The notes: generated by a model not told the origin, from the letters alone. A stretch of 64,000 bases of DNA from Endomychus coccineus (GCA_958510875.1 OY294072.1:4446501-4510500); one strand, 5' to 3'. Positions 1-11,427 are shown, numbered from the stretch's first letter. A program made the numbers and translations.

Positions 1-1052
1 TTTTCACAAGGTATTATTCAATTATTGCTTATTGAATTAAGAATTATCAGGATTGCTACGTTCGCGTGATTGCGAAATAGAGGGAAACATCAATCTGTTG
101 CTATATTAATTCAAGTTCTAGTTATGTGCTGACCGGCAAATTCAACTTATTATTTACTTTCTTTCATTCACAATTTGATTAAATTACCTTATATTTTTTT
201 TGTAACATTAATTCAATTACATATTATTTATTGCTTAATTTTAAGTAATTATTGTAACTTTATAATTCCTTCAGAAATTATTTGTATTCAATATAAATTG
301 ATATCTCTTCAAGATATCTATTTGTAATAGTGCTTTACATTTTTGGGAAGATAACATTATCGGAGGTGGAATCATCTGGTTGTTCCGGCCGATGGTGTTA
401 CCTGTCCTTATTCTCAAGTCAGGTACTGTTCGTTTTTTTTTGACATTACAGGGATTTGAACGCTTGAGGGTCCTCACCCATTCACTCCTAGACGGTTTAG
501 TGACTTTCCTGACAGGACCAGCTTCCAGTTCCTACGAGATCCAAGGAGGGTAACATTTTTTTGTCGATAGACCATTATTTCATGATCTGATTTTGTTGTT
601 TACCAATATTGTATTCACTAATTTCACTGAGCCATTCGTGGACTCCTTATTAATTTCTTATTCATTCTATCAAGTAATTAATTGACTTAATTTTATCAAG
701 TAATACATGTTGTAAACTTGTTTTCTGGTTAAATACCAAATTCCAACAGGAATAAATCAATTTGTTAAGTTGAATTTATATTGTTTTTCTAATTTCCATC
801 AACTAATAAACGATCTCGTGGTGCTTGTATTCTAGGCGGTGAATTCATTTATTTTTATAGTTGTTCAGTAAGCAATTGTCGGTCAAACGATTCACCAGTC
901 TAGAATCACAAGGCACGTTTCACTACGAGCCCTGAGAATAATCGATTCAAATTGAGCTAGTTGGATATATATAAACCGGCCTAAGCGGGTCCGTTTCACT
1001 GGCGCCCAGCATAGATGGGCTGCCGTTTCACACTCGTTTCACATCCGTTTCA
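1..1052 (+). mobile_element. Inverted gypsy-type LTR fragment, plus orientation
   Basis: Read on the plus strand, this stretch matches the reverse complement of the right-hand LTR (about 4607-5800). It includes the 3' end of the LTR with its repeated CCGTTTCAC units and a TGGCGCCCAGC at 1000-1010. It stops at about 1052, exactly where the LTR would meet the primer-binding site in an intact element. The sequence then folds back into the minus-oriented LTR. No protein of interest is coded; the 68 aa ORF shared by both arms is LTR sequence and is probably chance. Confidence 0.7.
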
Positions 1053-1786
1053 CTTAACCAGAAAACAAGTTTACAACATGTATTACTTGATAAAATTGAG
1101 TCAATTAATTACTTGATAGAATGAATAAGAAATTAATAAGGAGTCCACGAATGGCTCAGTGAAATTAGTGAATACAATATTGGTAAACAACAAAATCAGA
1201 TCATGAAATAATGGTCTATCGACAAAAAAATGTTACCCTCCTTGGATCTCGTAGGAACTGGAAGCTGGTCCTGTCAGGAAAGTCACTAAACCGTCTAGGA
1301 GTGAATGGGTGAGGACCCTCAAGCGTTCAAATCCCTGTAATGTCAAAAAAAAACGAACAGTACCTGACTTGAGAACAAGGACAGGTAACACCATCGGCCG
1401 GAACAACCAGATGATTCCACCTCCGATAATGTTATCTTCCCAAAAATGTAAAGCACTATTACAAATAGATATCTTGAAGAGATATCAATTTATATTGAAT
1501 ACAAATAATTTCTGAAGGAATTATAAAGTTACAATAATTACTTAAAATTAAGCAATAAATAATATGTAATTGAATTAATGTTACAAAAAAAATATAAGGT
1601 AATTTAATCAAATTGTGAATGAAAGAAAGTGAATAATGAGTTGAATTTGCCGGTCAGCACATAACTAGAACTTGAATTAATTTAGCAACAGATTGATGTT
1701 TCCCTCTATTTCGCAATCACGCGAACGTAGCAATCCTGATAATTCTTAATTCAATAAGCAATAATTGAATAATACCTTGTGAAAAT
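1..1786. repeat. Large inverted repeat (palindrome) with ~320 bp loop
   Basis: Positions 1-732 read in reverse complement at 1053-1786, with only scattered single-base differences (for example near 104 and 147-155). The loop is 733-1052. Both arms are LTR sequence of the gypsy-type element described in this window. The left arm runs to the window edge, so the palindrome may extend further left. The arms are far more alike than this LTR is to the right-hand LTR, so the inverted copy is recent or is an assembly or library fold-back. Confidence 0.9.
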
Positions 1787-2446
1787 TCCAAATCTAATTA
1801 TAGCACGATGCAGTCGAAGACGACTCTGAATACTACGTATCAGAGTTACAAAATGGTGACTCTGACGAATCCCAAAAAAATAGCATGTGTCAATGCGGAA
1901 TTAAATTTTACAAGGAGTACAGAAATATTACCAAGGAACCTGCATACGTTACGTTAGATTATCCTACCACAAGAGATAACAACAATCGATGTTACGATGG
2001 AAAAGATATTCTGAAATATGTCATCCGCAAATGATTGGATTTGCACGCACTCAAGCAAGTCGAGATAAATCTACTGAACTATTATCACAATCAGGCTCAA
2101 AACATCCAGACGCTAATTACAAATCTAAATCAAATTAAATAGCCTGTTGTGGATAATAGTTCGGAAGAAAAATTAAGAAAAGGTATATAAAATTTAATGA
2201 AACAAATTTTCTCGACTTACCGGGATCAGAGCACAAATCACAATCCCGTCTTTTCGATTTCCGCCGAGCTATAACCCCACTCTGCGATATTTAGTGACAT
2301 CTCATGACATGAGATGTAGTTTCAGAAATCGATATCATTGACTAGCAGATGTCTTTAATTAATCAGTTGCATGATTACTAACGAAAAGAAATCTAATCCA
2401 TTCAATAAATAGTTCTATATGATCACGTAACGACCTGTTCGTTACA
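1053..2446 (-). mobile_element. Left LTR of gypsy-type element, truncated at its 3' end
   Basis: On the minus strand this LTR starts with TGTAACGAACAGG at 2446 and runs to about 1053. It matches the right LTR (from about 5030 to 6447) along its length but with many differences and small indels, so the two LTRs are old or come from different insertions. The part that would match 4607-5030 is missing and is replaced by the palindrome junction. Its 5' end abuts pol sequence directly, without a polypurine tract. Confidence 0.75.
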
Positions 2447-3050
2447 AAGGTGAAGAAGAAGGTTGGATTACACCAAGCCTCAACATCTCATCAATTTCTG
2501 AATTTAAATGGTTTTGTAAAGCAAGAGAGAAGGGGTATTGTCTTTTTCTAAAAGGTTCTGTTTCCGACACAGTAATTGTATGTTCTATTAGAGAGGTACG
2601 TCCTATTTCCGTCAAGGAAAGTTGTTCAAAAAGTTCAATTTTTGCTTGAAGTTCTGTTTTTTGTAACGTATTTAAGGAATCATAGCTATGAATAGCAGTA
2701 ACATTATTTGACTTAATTGTAGGTTCGATGTTCCAGATAGAATTACCAAAGTCGACCTTAATATTATGATATTTGCAAAATTCTATACCCAATATTACTG
2801 CTTGTTGTATAGAAGGAATTATGTTTAATTTAACAGAAGTATGAATATTATTAAACGAAATAGGAACGTTAATTATTCCCAAGACAGGTTGATGTAAACC
2901 ATCAGCGGTTGTTACAACATTGACATTGTTATCCTTAATTATTGACAATCGATATTTTTGATAATGAAATTACCCTTTGAACCTATAACATTAATATTAG
3001 AACCTGTGTCCAACAATGCAGGAGAAGAATCCTCAAAAACTTTAATGTTC
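2442..3050 (-). pseudogene. Gypsy-type pol remnant: aspartic protease to start of reverse transcriptase
   Basis: The protease active site ALLDTGSNINV is readable on the minus strand around 2975-3025. A frame change near 2940-2950 leads into the ORF at 2442-2948. That ORF carries the rest of the protease and linker and ends with the beginning of reverse transcriptase, LGVIQPSSSP, a conserved start motif of Ty3/gypsy RT. The frame then runs straight into the LTR and stops at the TAA inside TGTAAC. The RT core, RNase H and integrase are absent. A TAG also separates it from the upstream gag part near 3053. The piece cannot encode a working polyprotein. Confidence 0.8.
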
Positions 3051-3052
3051 AA

Positions 3053-4429
3053 CTAAGGTCTATTGTCATCTGGTAACTTTAAAAAAACCGGGGAAACGAT
3101 TTTAGGAGAACAATTCTTTTTAATTCTAATCAACCATTTTTCCCATTCAACCCTGTCGAAGGTTCCTCGTTTGTTTTGATTTGTGAAAGTACCTGGGTTT
3201 TGTTTTGAAGTCGAAGCTGTAGCCAGGCCTGTAGGCTTCGACGCCACATTTTTTGACTTACATCTTTTACAAGATGTGCTAACTATGTTAGGTACTCCAC
3301 ATCCAAAACAAAAAGTTTTCCTAGGGGCCGAACAAGAAGTATACTAGTGCCCATGGGAACGACAATTCCAACAAACAACTGGAGAAAAGGTTTGTAACTC
3401 ATTGACTGTAGGTCTAAACTTTATTTTAGGTACAGTTTCCTGTACTACCTCTTGACTTTTAAAACGAAACTCGAAATCTTCTATTTGTCTACAATTCACT
3501 TTTAAATCCTTTATTGATTTTAAATTATGTAATGCAAATTGATTCAATATGTGAGGTTGTAAATTAGACATAATTTGTTCTAATCTCGTTTCTTCATTAG
3601 GAGAAACTTTAAGCCTGGAGAATAATTTTTCTACCGAAGCTACGTACAAACTGCATTTTTGTCCTGCAAGCTGTTTGCGATTTCTGATCTGATTCCATAT
3701 TCCAAAGTCAAGGCATTTAGGCAAGAATTCTGCTTTTAATACCTCAATCAATTCCATCCAAGATGAAATAGAAGATCTCACGGATCTAAACCAATCCAAG
3801 GCATCACCCTTGAAAAGATCAACAGCTGAAGAAAAAAGGTCTTCCTCCGTCAAACCTCGCGCCTCCCTCAATTCTTCTACTCTATCCAAAAAATCATAAA
3901 CTTTTTGATGATCTCCCGACCCATCAAAAAATAAGTCCCATTTGAAAACAGGAACTTTGGGACGATACGATGATATTCCTTGGTTAATTGGAGTTTGCGG
4001 AGTAGAATTTCCTGGAATTTGACCAACAGGCCGAAGTTCAACAGCATAATCTCCTTCTAGAGCAAGTACATCAGCTGCTAATTTATCTTTTTGAATCTTA
4101 TCATTTAAAGTTTCGGGATTGAGTCTGTCTATGCGAGCAGACAAGTGGTTTAGCCTAGTTTCTATTCTCCTAGCATTATCCCCTGGTTCCCCCTGATATC
4201 TATTAATTGCTTCATTAATGTCTTTGAGAGACTCTGAAATTTCCACTATACTTTCTTCAGAATCGAATTCATCATTAATTGAAGTTAAACTTCTATCATG
4301 TTGTTCTCTATGCAAACAACCCCTCAAAAGCTTTCGTCTAGTATTAGCATCACCATCCGTAGATTGACCCCTAATAGCTAATTCATATGATAATTCTTTA
4401 GTTTTCAAAAAATTAGGCTCCATCATCAA
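3053..4429 (-). pseudogene. Gypsy-type gag, broken by an in-frame stop
   Basis: A 361-codon ORF begins at ATG 4429. Its N-terminal ~150 residues are charged and probably coiled coil. Residues ~160-340 look like the capsid-like Retrotrans_gag domain (FFDGSGDHQKVYDFL, GDALDWFRSV, LPKCLDFGIWNQI). A CCHC-type zinc knuckle begins with CWNCRSHGH and is cut by a TAG at about 3344. The same frame continues past the stop with a second Cys-rich piece (CFGCGVPN, then CKRC) and a Lys/Asn-rich stretch to 3053. In the family Gag packages element RNA in virus-like particles. One nonsense codon splits it here. The capsid part is well kept, so decay is moderate. Confidence 0.8.
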
Positions 4430-4594
4430 AGAACTTTATAAAATCGAATAATTTTCCAGAAAATAATTGTCAATCACTTTGTGCAAATTCAAACAGACCA
4501 AAAAAATGAGATGAAAATAATAGAATGACCAATTTTTCACCTCTAATATATATTTCTCTCAATAACCATCAACTATGTTCTAGACCACGTTAAA

Positions 4595-4606
4595 GATTGG
4601 GCGCCA
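4595..4606 (-). other. Primer-binding site, tRNA-Lys type
   Basis: Minus-strand TGGCGCCCAATC lies directly inside the right (5') LTR. TGGCGCCC complements the 3' end of tRNA-Lys, as known for gypsy and lysine-primed retroviruses. The next bases also resemble the lysine PBS only loosely. A second TGGCGCCCAG lies about 43 bp upstream at about 4641-4649, so the exact LTR/PBS boundary is ambiguous. Confidence 0.65.
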
Positions 4607-6447
4607 GTGAAACGGATGTGAAACGGCAGCCCATCTATGCTGGGCGCCAGTGAAACGGACCCGCTTGGGTCGGTTTTAATTGGCCCAGCTAGCTCAATTT
4701 AAATTAATTACTCTCAGGGCTCGTAGTGAAACGTGCCTTGTGATTCAAGACTGGTGAATTGCCCGAGCGCCAACTGCTTGAAAAAAAAATGTAAAACTGA
4801 GTGAATTCACAGTCAAGAATATAAGCACTACGAGATGGTTAAACAGTCGATGGAAATTCAGAAAAATAATACAAGTTCAACTTAACAATTCGTATATTCC
4901 ACAGAATTTGAATTATAACAAAATGTAAATTACAAATTTTTAGAATTCCAATTGGAAATATAAATAGTATTGAATTCGTAGAAACAATTATTAAATTGAA
5001 TCAAATCGTAACATAAATGAAATTTTGAGTAAACGATTATTAAATTAAATTGGTTTGTAACATAAATTGAATTATAAGAAAACAATTAATAAATTAAATC
5101 AATTATTAAATTGAAAAGAACTAATTTTCCAATAAGAGGATTTACAGTATACCTCGAATGATTATATAAAAATTAGTGGAATACAACTTCGGATAAACAA
5201 CAAAATCAGAGAATGAAATTATGGTCATTCAAACAAGAAAATGTTACCCTCCTTGGAACTCGTAGGAACTGGAAGTCGGTCCTGTCAGGAAAGTCACTAA
5301 ACCGCCTGGGAGTGAAGGGGTGAGGAACCTCAGACGTTCAAACCCTGTAAATTCAAAGAACGAACAGTACCTGACTTGAGATCAAAAGGACAAGCAACAC
5401 CGTCGGTTGGAATAACCAAGTGATTCCACAACCGATAATGTTATCTTTCCCAAATTGCGAAAACACTAGTACAAAATGGATATCTTGACGAGATATCAAT
5501 TTAGGCAAAATTTTAATTTAATCTGAAAGAAATAAACAATTACAATTGATTTTTAAGATTAGCAAAAAGTTAACATGTGACTAAAAGAATAATAATTAAA
5601 TTTATATCTGAAAAAATATTATTTGAACGGTTGAACATTTGCTAGTTAGCATAAAATTCTGGTTTGCTTGAAATGAATTATACACGTGGATTGATACTGT
5701 AAACTGTAATAACTCCCTAACGGCGTGACAGTGTCAAAAATGTATGTATACCTAATAAGCAGTAATTAGGTTATTTCACACTTATCAACCTTTAAGGCAC
5801 GTTGGTCTAATAAGACCACCCTATGTATCAAGTACTAGGATAACAAAATGGCGATCTACAGAATCGCGCAACTAACATGTGCTCAAATTACAGGTTCAAG
5901 TAAAAGGTGGAAATTAAATATTGTCTGCACCAGCTGCCCACGACTCGTCAGAGTAATTCTATACAACGACTAAAACAATCCCGATAATGATGGAAATGAT
6001 AAACCTGGGATCATGCTAAATGCAAATTTGATTGTGTGTTTTATTAGAGTAAGTCGAGAAAATTCCTCTGAAATATAATCACATGCGGGTACTTTACATC
6101 CAGACGTTTAATAACAATCTAAATCAAATTATCTGTAACCCGATGTGCATCATATTTCAGAAGCCAAAAATTAAGAGAATGTATGCAAAGAATATGAAAT
6201 ATAGCTCGACTTACCCTATTAAAGGTTAACACCACAATGAATTCTCTTCGACTTCCTTTCTATTACCTCCCACTTCGCGATATATAGTGACATCTCATAT
6301 CAGGAATGGTAGTATCAATAATCTCTGTTTTATTAACCGGCAGATATCTTTAAATATCATATGACAAGTTTCCTCGCCGAAGAGAATTCTACTCTGTTCT
6401 TCAAAGAATTCTATATAATAATCTCGTAACGCAACCTGTTCGTTACA
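4607..6447 (-). mobile_element. Right (5') LTR of gypsy-type element
   Basis: The minus-strand LTR starts TGTAACGAACAGGTTGCG at 6447 and ends with CCGTTTCAC next to the primer-binding site. It is about 1.84 kb, long for an LTR. It shares with the left LTR the block around 5220-5480 (GTTACCCTCCTTGGA, GTCCTGTCAGGAAAGTCACTAAACC) and the outer 400 bp (AGTGACATCTCAT and others). It is inserted in BEL/Pao remnant sequence that starts right after 6447. Confidence 0.75.
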
Positions 6448-7005
6448 GTTCATAATTCTAAACTTAGTTTAAGCTGTTGTCAATAAGATAACAATAAATT
6501 TACCGCAGGAAAATATAGACCTGTCGCAAATTAATATCCCTACAAGAATCAGTTCAAAGTTAGCTGATAGGGATTTCAATGTGCCTGATATTGTTTCACT
6601 GTTATTGGGCGCAGATGTGTTCTTTCTAATTTTATTGAAAGAAAGACAATATTTGAACGCAACGAAATTAATTGCCCAAAATACATTATTTGGATATATT
6701 GGCGAATTGTTTAATCTCGACAGAAAATCTAGAAGAATTGGTTACTAAATTTTGGGAAACAAAGAAGGTTCCTCAGATTTTTCATGAATATACATCTGAA
6801 CTTGAAGCCTGTGAAACGTTATCTAAAAATTCATTTACAAGTATAGCCAATCGGTGCCAAGTGAAACCTCTGAAGTGTAGTATTCAGAATATAAATTTGG
6901 GTGATATCTTTTCATTTACATTCAAAAAATTTATTAATTTAGAAAAATGTTTCAAGGTGGATCCTTTACTATTTGCACAATATTCAGATTTTATTCCTGG
7001 TTCGA
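6448..7005 (+). pseudogene. BEL/Pao retrotransposon pol remnant
   Basis: Translating the plus strand in shifting frames gives hallmarks of the BEL/Pao protease-RT linker: a LADxxFNVPD...LLLGADVFF motif (about 6560-6630), then IAQNTLFGYI, then LEELVTKFWETKKVPQ and LEACE. After that comes a piece matching the 'LG...A...F..LE......P.L...Y..F' pattern of the early BEL reverse transcriptase (6893-7000). An ORF of 117 codons at 6672-7025 covers most of it. Frameshifts and stops are present between pieces. The 3' side is replaced by LINE sequence at about 7005; the 5' side is cut by the gypsy LTR. Non-functional relic. Confidence 0.7.
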
Positions 7006-7453
7006 ATCAAATGATTTTATGTTAAATGTAAATAAAACACAAATAATTAAATTGAGCTTTCTAAAAGAATATACAGAGAAAGTGAATATTGATGGAGAAA
7101 CCCAAAATATAGAATCTCAAGATTCAGTGTCATTCCTAGGGATAAATATCGATTCGCGATTAGATTGGACCACTCATATTGATAAATTATCAAAACCCAT
7201 TGCCCAATATACATATGCACTAAGAGTAATATCTATACATATTAATAAAGCAGCAGCTCTAACTGCCCATCATGCATTTGTGCAGAGCAGGGTAAGGTAT
7301 GGCTTATCATTTTGGGGAGGCTCTTCTGAAGCTATAAGAATTTTTATCTTGCAAAAAAAAGGGGTTAGATTCATATTCAACTTGCCTTATTTGCAGAGTT
7401 GTAAGAACATATTCCGATCGGAGAATATACACACATTATATGGCTTATACATT
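7006..7453 (+). pseudogene. Jockey-like LINE reverse transcriptase fragment (thumb/C-terminal part)
   Basis: The reading frame (ORF 6947-7546) holds the LINE signature WF..N.. followed by MLNVNKTQII, then FLGINIDSRLDWTTHID and a C-terminal region with YGLSFWGG. These are typical of the region just after the ADD active site in jockey/CR1-type non-LTR elements. The ADD active site itself is missing because the fragment starts downstream of it. The left junction is in BEL/Pao sequence and the right junction is the end of a mariner-type element at a TA dinucleotide (7454-7455). Relic without independent function. Confidence 0.75.
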
Positions 7454-7455
7454 AT

Positions 7456-8390
7456 ACAGGGTGAGTCAGTTTTTTGTAGACAAACTTCAACAGGAGATAG
7501 AACAGATGTTTTTAAGGAGAAAAGTTCCTGTAAACATATGTCGTAGAAGGCTTCGTTTTCGAGATACAGGAGGGTGTTGAAATTGAAAGAAAAAATTCGT
7601 TTTTTGCGAATATCTCCGGAACCGTTTATCGTACAAAAAAAAGCTTCTGTGAGCATTTTCTACCCATAGTAAGCTATGTTCTGAGCGGTAAAAAAAATTT
7701 TTTTAGTTATAATTGATGAAGATTTTGAAGGGGTAGTGGGTGTTTTTCTCCCCAACTTCTACGCCACTGAAAAAAGTACGCTTTTGAGAGATTCATTTGA
7801 ACCGCCAATGTTTTCTACACAAAAAAGGTACTCCTGGTCGTTTTCGAGAAAAATCAACTTTTATTTTGAAAAACATGATTTTTGAAATAGGAAGTATAGG
7901 CTTGTGATATATCGTTTGAAAGGTCTCTTCATTCTCTATTCAAAAATGTTATCGCTTTCAAGTTTATTGCAACAATGTACATAGAATTCGCTACAATACA
8001 ATCAAAAACTAAAATGTAATTCAAAACGTGATAAAATGTGAAACACTAAAAAGAACTATGTATTTTAATGAAGTAGATGTTCCTAATCTTAAATAAAATC
8101 TTCTAACATTATTGAACATATCTGGCGTGATCGACCACATCACAAGCGTTATTCGTTCTTTCAAGTCATTCAAATCAAAAGGTTTAGTTTTGTACACAAT
8201 GCTCTTCACATATCCCCATGAAAAGAAATCTGATAATGTAAGATCAGGTGATCGCGCTGGCCATTCAATCGATTCTCGCCTCCCTATCCACCGATTGGGA
8301 AATATTGTATCGAGGTAATGCCGGACATTAAATTGGTAATGTGGTGGTGCTCCATCCTGCTGAAACCATATCGTATTCACTGGAACTTAA
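7456..8390 (-). mobile_element. Mariner-type transposon, 5'-truncated (DD41D spacing)
   Basis: The element starts at CAGGGTGAGTCAG after a TA (7454-7455), as expected for a Tc1/mariner-type terminus. The 7540-7990 part (GCTTCGTTTTCGAGATACAG, GCGAATATCTCCGG) is non-coding 3' sequence. The minus-strand ORF 8021-8380 is the C-terminal part of a DDE transposase: FQQDGAPPHY holds the second catalytic Asp and SPDLTLSDFF the third, with 41 residues between them by direct count. That is the spacing of the DD41D (rosa-like) group. The N-terminal DNA-binding domain and first catalytic Asp are missing; the element is cut at about 8390 by R-repeat sequence. Confidence 0.75.
8021..8380 (-). pseudogene. 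Transposase C-terminal fragment, DD41D mariner type
   Basis: A 119-codon open frame gives the catalytic C-terminal half of an IS630/Tc1/mariner transposase. Visible motifs are WFQQDGAPPHY, then IEWPARSPDLT, then DFFSWGYVK, then the tail with KPFDLNDLKERI. In the family the enzyme cuts and joins element ends at TA sites using three acidic residues. The first Asp and the helix-turn-helix domain are absent because the frame begins at the truncation, and the intact family member would be about 350 residues. The frame itself has no stop, so truncation was probably the disabling event. Confidence 0.75.
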
Positions 8391-8394
8391 GGGT

Positions 8395-11300
8395 TTCCTG
8401 GATCAGGATATAAATTTGCCAATGGTCGAAATGTTAACTTTGAACCTTTTAGAAGGTGGTGATAGCCACAAACCGAGAGTTGCAATATTTTAATTTGTTG
8501 TATAGTATTTGAGAAGCCACTCTCTATATAACCTATGAATGTCAAAGTGACATACGATCTACACCATAGAATAACTTGTGACACGTGCTAATAGTAAAAT
8601 TTTCTATAAACGCGCACCCATCTCTATATAATCTACAACTGTCAAAGTGACGTCTGTCAGTGACAACCTAAAGGTGCCCATACACCTCACATAAAGGTTA
8701 TCACGCACTCTCCACGACTAAACCCTTACAAAGGCGTTGCACATAAAAAACTGTTAACAGCGGGGCGTAGCCCGTAAAATCAACTAGTCAACTATAAAAC
8801 TGGCCGGTTTAAGTTGGTACGCGAGTTACTAGAAAAGTCACTAGGAATATGCGATTTTCGACCTAATCGACGATCAACTTTGGACACGACAAGCTAAATG
8901 AAGCGAGCGCAGCGAGCTCGAAAAATGATTGAAACGTTAACTTTGAACCTTTTAAAAGGTCGCGATAGCCCCAAACCGGGTCAAGAACTGTTTTAAAATA
9001 GTCAATTTTCGATAAATCGAATGACGTTCACGTGAGAAGGCCGTAGCACGCGAGTTGGAAGAGTGCAAAAGTTAGGAACATAGGAATTCTTTGCAAGGGC
9101 TTTTCGCGTACCGTTTTCGCTCCATGTAGTTAGATTTAGTCGGGATACGCACCCGAAAACCCTTCTTTTTTCCAAAAATTCCGTTTAAATATGAAAATTT
9201 AATTAAAATAGGAACAGGTACTCTCAGGTCTCAGCTACGAGCTTCTGACGTGCCGAGTACCAAAGGGAATTTTCTAGCTTCTAAAATATAACCGAGGCGA
9301 GTAAAAGCTAGCGGCCCATAGCGGAAAAGACTTAATTACGACTGGCGCCGGCCGCACGGGCCACTAAACGGCCCCAAATTAACAAGATCGAGGTAAAATG
9401 TATAAACTCTAACTGACGCGTAGCGAGCTCCTCGAGGGATATGTCGAAATCATTTCGTTCGTAGCTTATTACATAGGACGTTTGGCCTTCATGCAATTGT
9501 GTTTTTAGATAATTTAATCCTTCTAATTTCGATAGGCCAAGTGAAAATCCCGGAGCCTCAAGCGCTAAAGACATCTGAGTGTTTGAAATTTCGTATAAAA
9601 TTGCGAAATTTGGCATTCTTAGAAACGTCAGATTAATTAATCTGACACAAGAGTTGGGGATATTTTTATTCAAATCGATATAATACCAATTTTTGTCGTC
9701 CATATTGCAAGATTTTCTCGGAAATTTTCCAAAATCCAAAACTAGGGCCTCTACGGTCAATTAAAATTCACCATTCGAAAGATCGTCATCGATAATATTA
9801 AAATGGATCCAAACATAGTCCAAGACGTAGCCAAAAAATGCCGCTAAGTTGCTTAAAATAAATCATAAAGATTTGACGTGGATTGACGGTAACCTATGCA
9901 GAATAACCTGATAATTTACGAAAGCCATTGATTTCGGAGGTGTATTTATAATGAAATGATGCGAAAGCAATGCGAAAAGTATTATACAACTTCTATACTG
10001 CCTATGAATGTCCAAAATGGTCCATGGACGAAGATATTCTTCCTAGGGGTACAAGTACATTTCTACATCCTTGGAAGCTTTGGGGCACGAAATAGCATAT
10101 ATATCGACTGTAGAATCTTTTCAATAAGCTATGCAACAAATCTATGGTCTTATTTCACCAAAATCTAACCTAATTCATAGTCTGGGAGTTATATGTAGTA
10201 AACAACATGTCTCTAACTAAAAGTCAACAAAACTACATAAATAAGATATGAACGTGGGGCCCCATCTATTAAAAAACGTTCTAGAGGTATGTCTGAACAA
10301 TGTGTAACAATAAGACTTTCCATTTTTTATTTTAGAAATAGATAAATTGAGAATATCAATTATGGTGCCTACATACATATTCTTGCAACAAACTAAAGTA
10401 CATGATTGAAAGAATAACAAAACGATTAAGAAAGGTATGTACATCATCTACGATATCAGTACAACTGATTTACTGAGGTACATAACAAGATATGTGTCAT
10501 ATTCTACAGTAAGCGTAGCATCTTCCAGTAGCAGCACGATCATTGGATTCACTCAGAATTACTTCAAATTCACAGTACAAGCCTTTCAAAGTACTCGAGT
10601 AATGTCACTATAGATACAATAAAGATATTTTCATATACATGTGTATGGTGTATTATGTTTTAGGATCTAAATTGTCATTTCACATTTTCAACGTAGATAC
10701 AACGTTATGATAGATACATATAATAGCATCTTTCAAGAATTCAATGCCAAATATGGATAAATTATATGGAATAAGGAAAGGAAAAGATGTATACAAGAGT
10801 GTTTCATATGTTTCTGGAAAGGAAGGAATTCTTAATGTTCAATTCACTCATTTCATAGGTACATATGACAGTTGGTGGAAAAATTTCACCATAACCAATT
10901 GTATGGATGTTATATGCATGAAAATGATTATGAAAGTGTTGAACAATTAATTTGCTACCACAAGGTATACTTTCAACAAAGTATACATCATTTTTAGGAT
11001 ATTTTGATACATTAAGAGACGAAGGCATCCAAAGGATGAATCGTACAGTTTCAATACTTCAAATTGAACTTTGCTTATGCATATGTAACAAGAATCAAGG
11101 TAAGGGGGAAACTTAATAATGAAATGCTTCCTTTCACTTCATTATTCCTGGCATATATCAGATTCAAAGCTGCAAAGAGAAAAAAATGCTTCCTCAACGG
11201 GTAGTAAATTTTGTATAACATAACTCCCTCTGAGACTATGTAGCATTCAAAATAGAGATGTTCAAACTTGATTGAGAGATGTACAAACAAAACACAATTG

Positions 11301-11427
11301 CATTTTGCAAGTTACTAATAGGAATAAATTCTGTATCTTTGTATTTATAACAAAAAGGGTAGATCGTACAGTTTTAATACTGGGAATTGGTTTTTACAAT
11401 GGTTCTACTATCGATATGTTTGAGAAA
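8395..11427 (+). repeat. R repeat, copy R1
   Basis: This copy opens with modules CTCTATATAACCTA...GTCAAAGTGAC (8520-8545 and 8622-8660). It continues through GGTGCCCATACACCTCACAT, AGCGGGGCGTAGCCCGTAAA and a GCGAGCGCAGCGAGC stretch, then a long AT-rich second half (9,800-11,427). It is close to copy R3 (18,786-21,566) along its length, offset about 10.17-10.2 kb. It is cut on the right by a LINE 3' fragment. The small ORFs at 10217-10447 and 10744-10950 recur in R3 but show no known motif. Confidence 0.8.
9332..9760 (-). other. R-repeat ORF, 142 codons, unknown, probably not coding
   Basis: This open frame recurs at the same place in R copies at 19503-19955, 24018-24467 and 42511-42912, and shorter at 16297-16491 and 61631-61825. 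Shared words include KNWY, DLNKNIP, NFAILYE, APGFSLGLSKL and LHEGQ-SYVISYE. I recognise no family. Compared by eye, the copies differ mainly at amino-acid-changing positions and some are truncated by stops, which argues against selection on the protein. It could be a decayed coding segment of a parent element, or a chance frame kept open because the copies are young. Confidence 0.4.

Noticed and set aside
271..1515. Two identical-looking 68-codon ORFs (271-477 minus, 1309-1515 plus)
   Set aside because: They are mirror images inside the LTR palindrome and match non-coding LTR sequence in the right LTR, where the frame is not kept.
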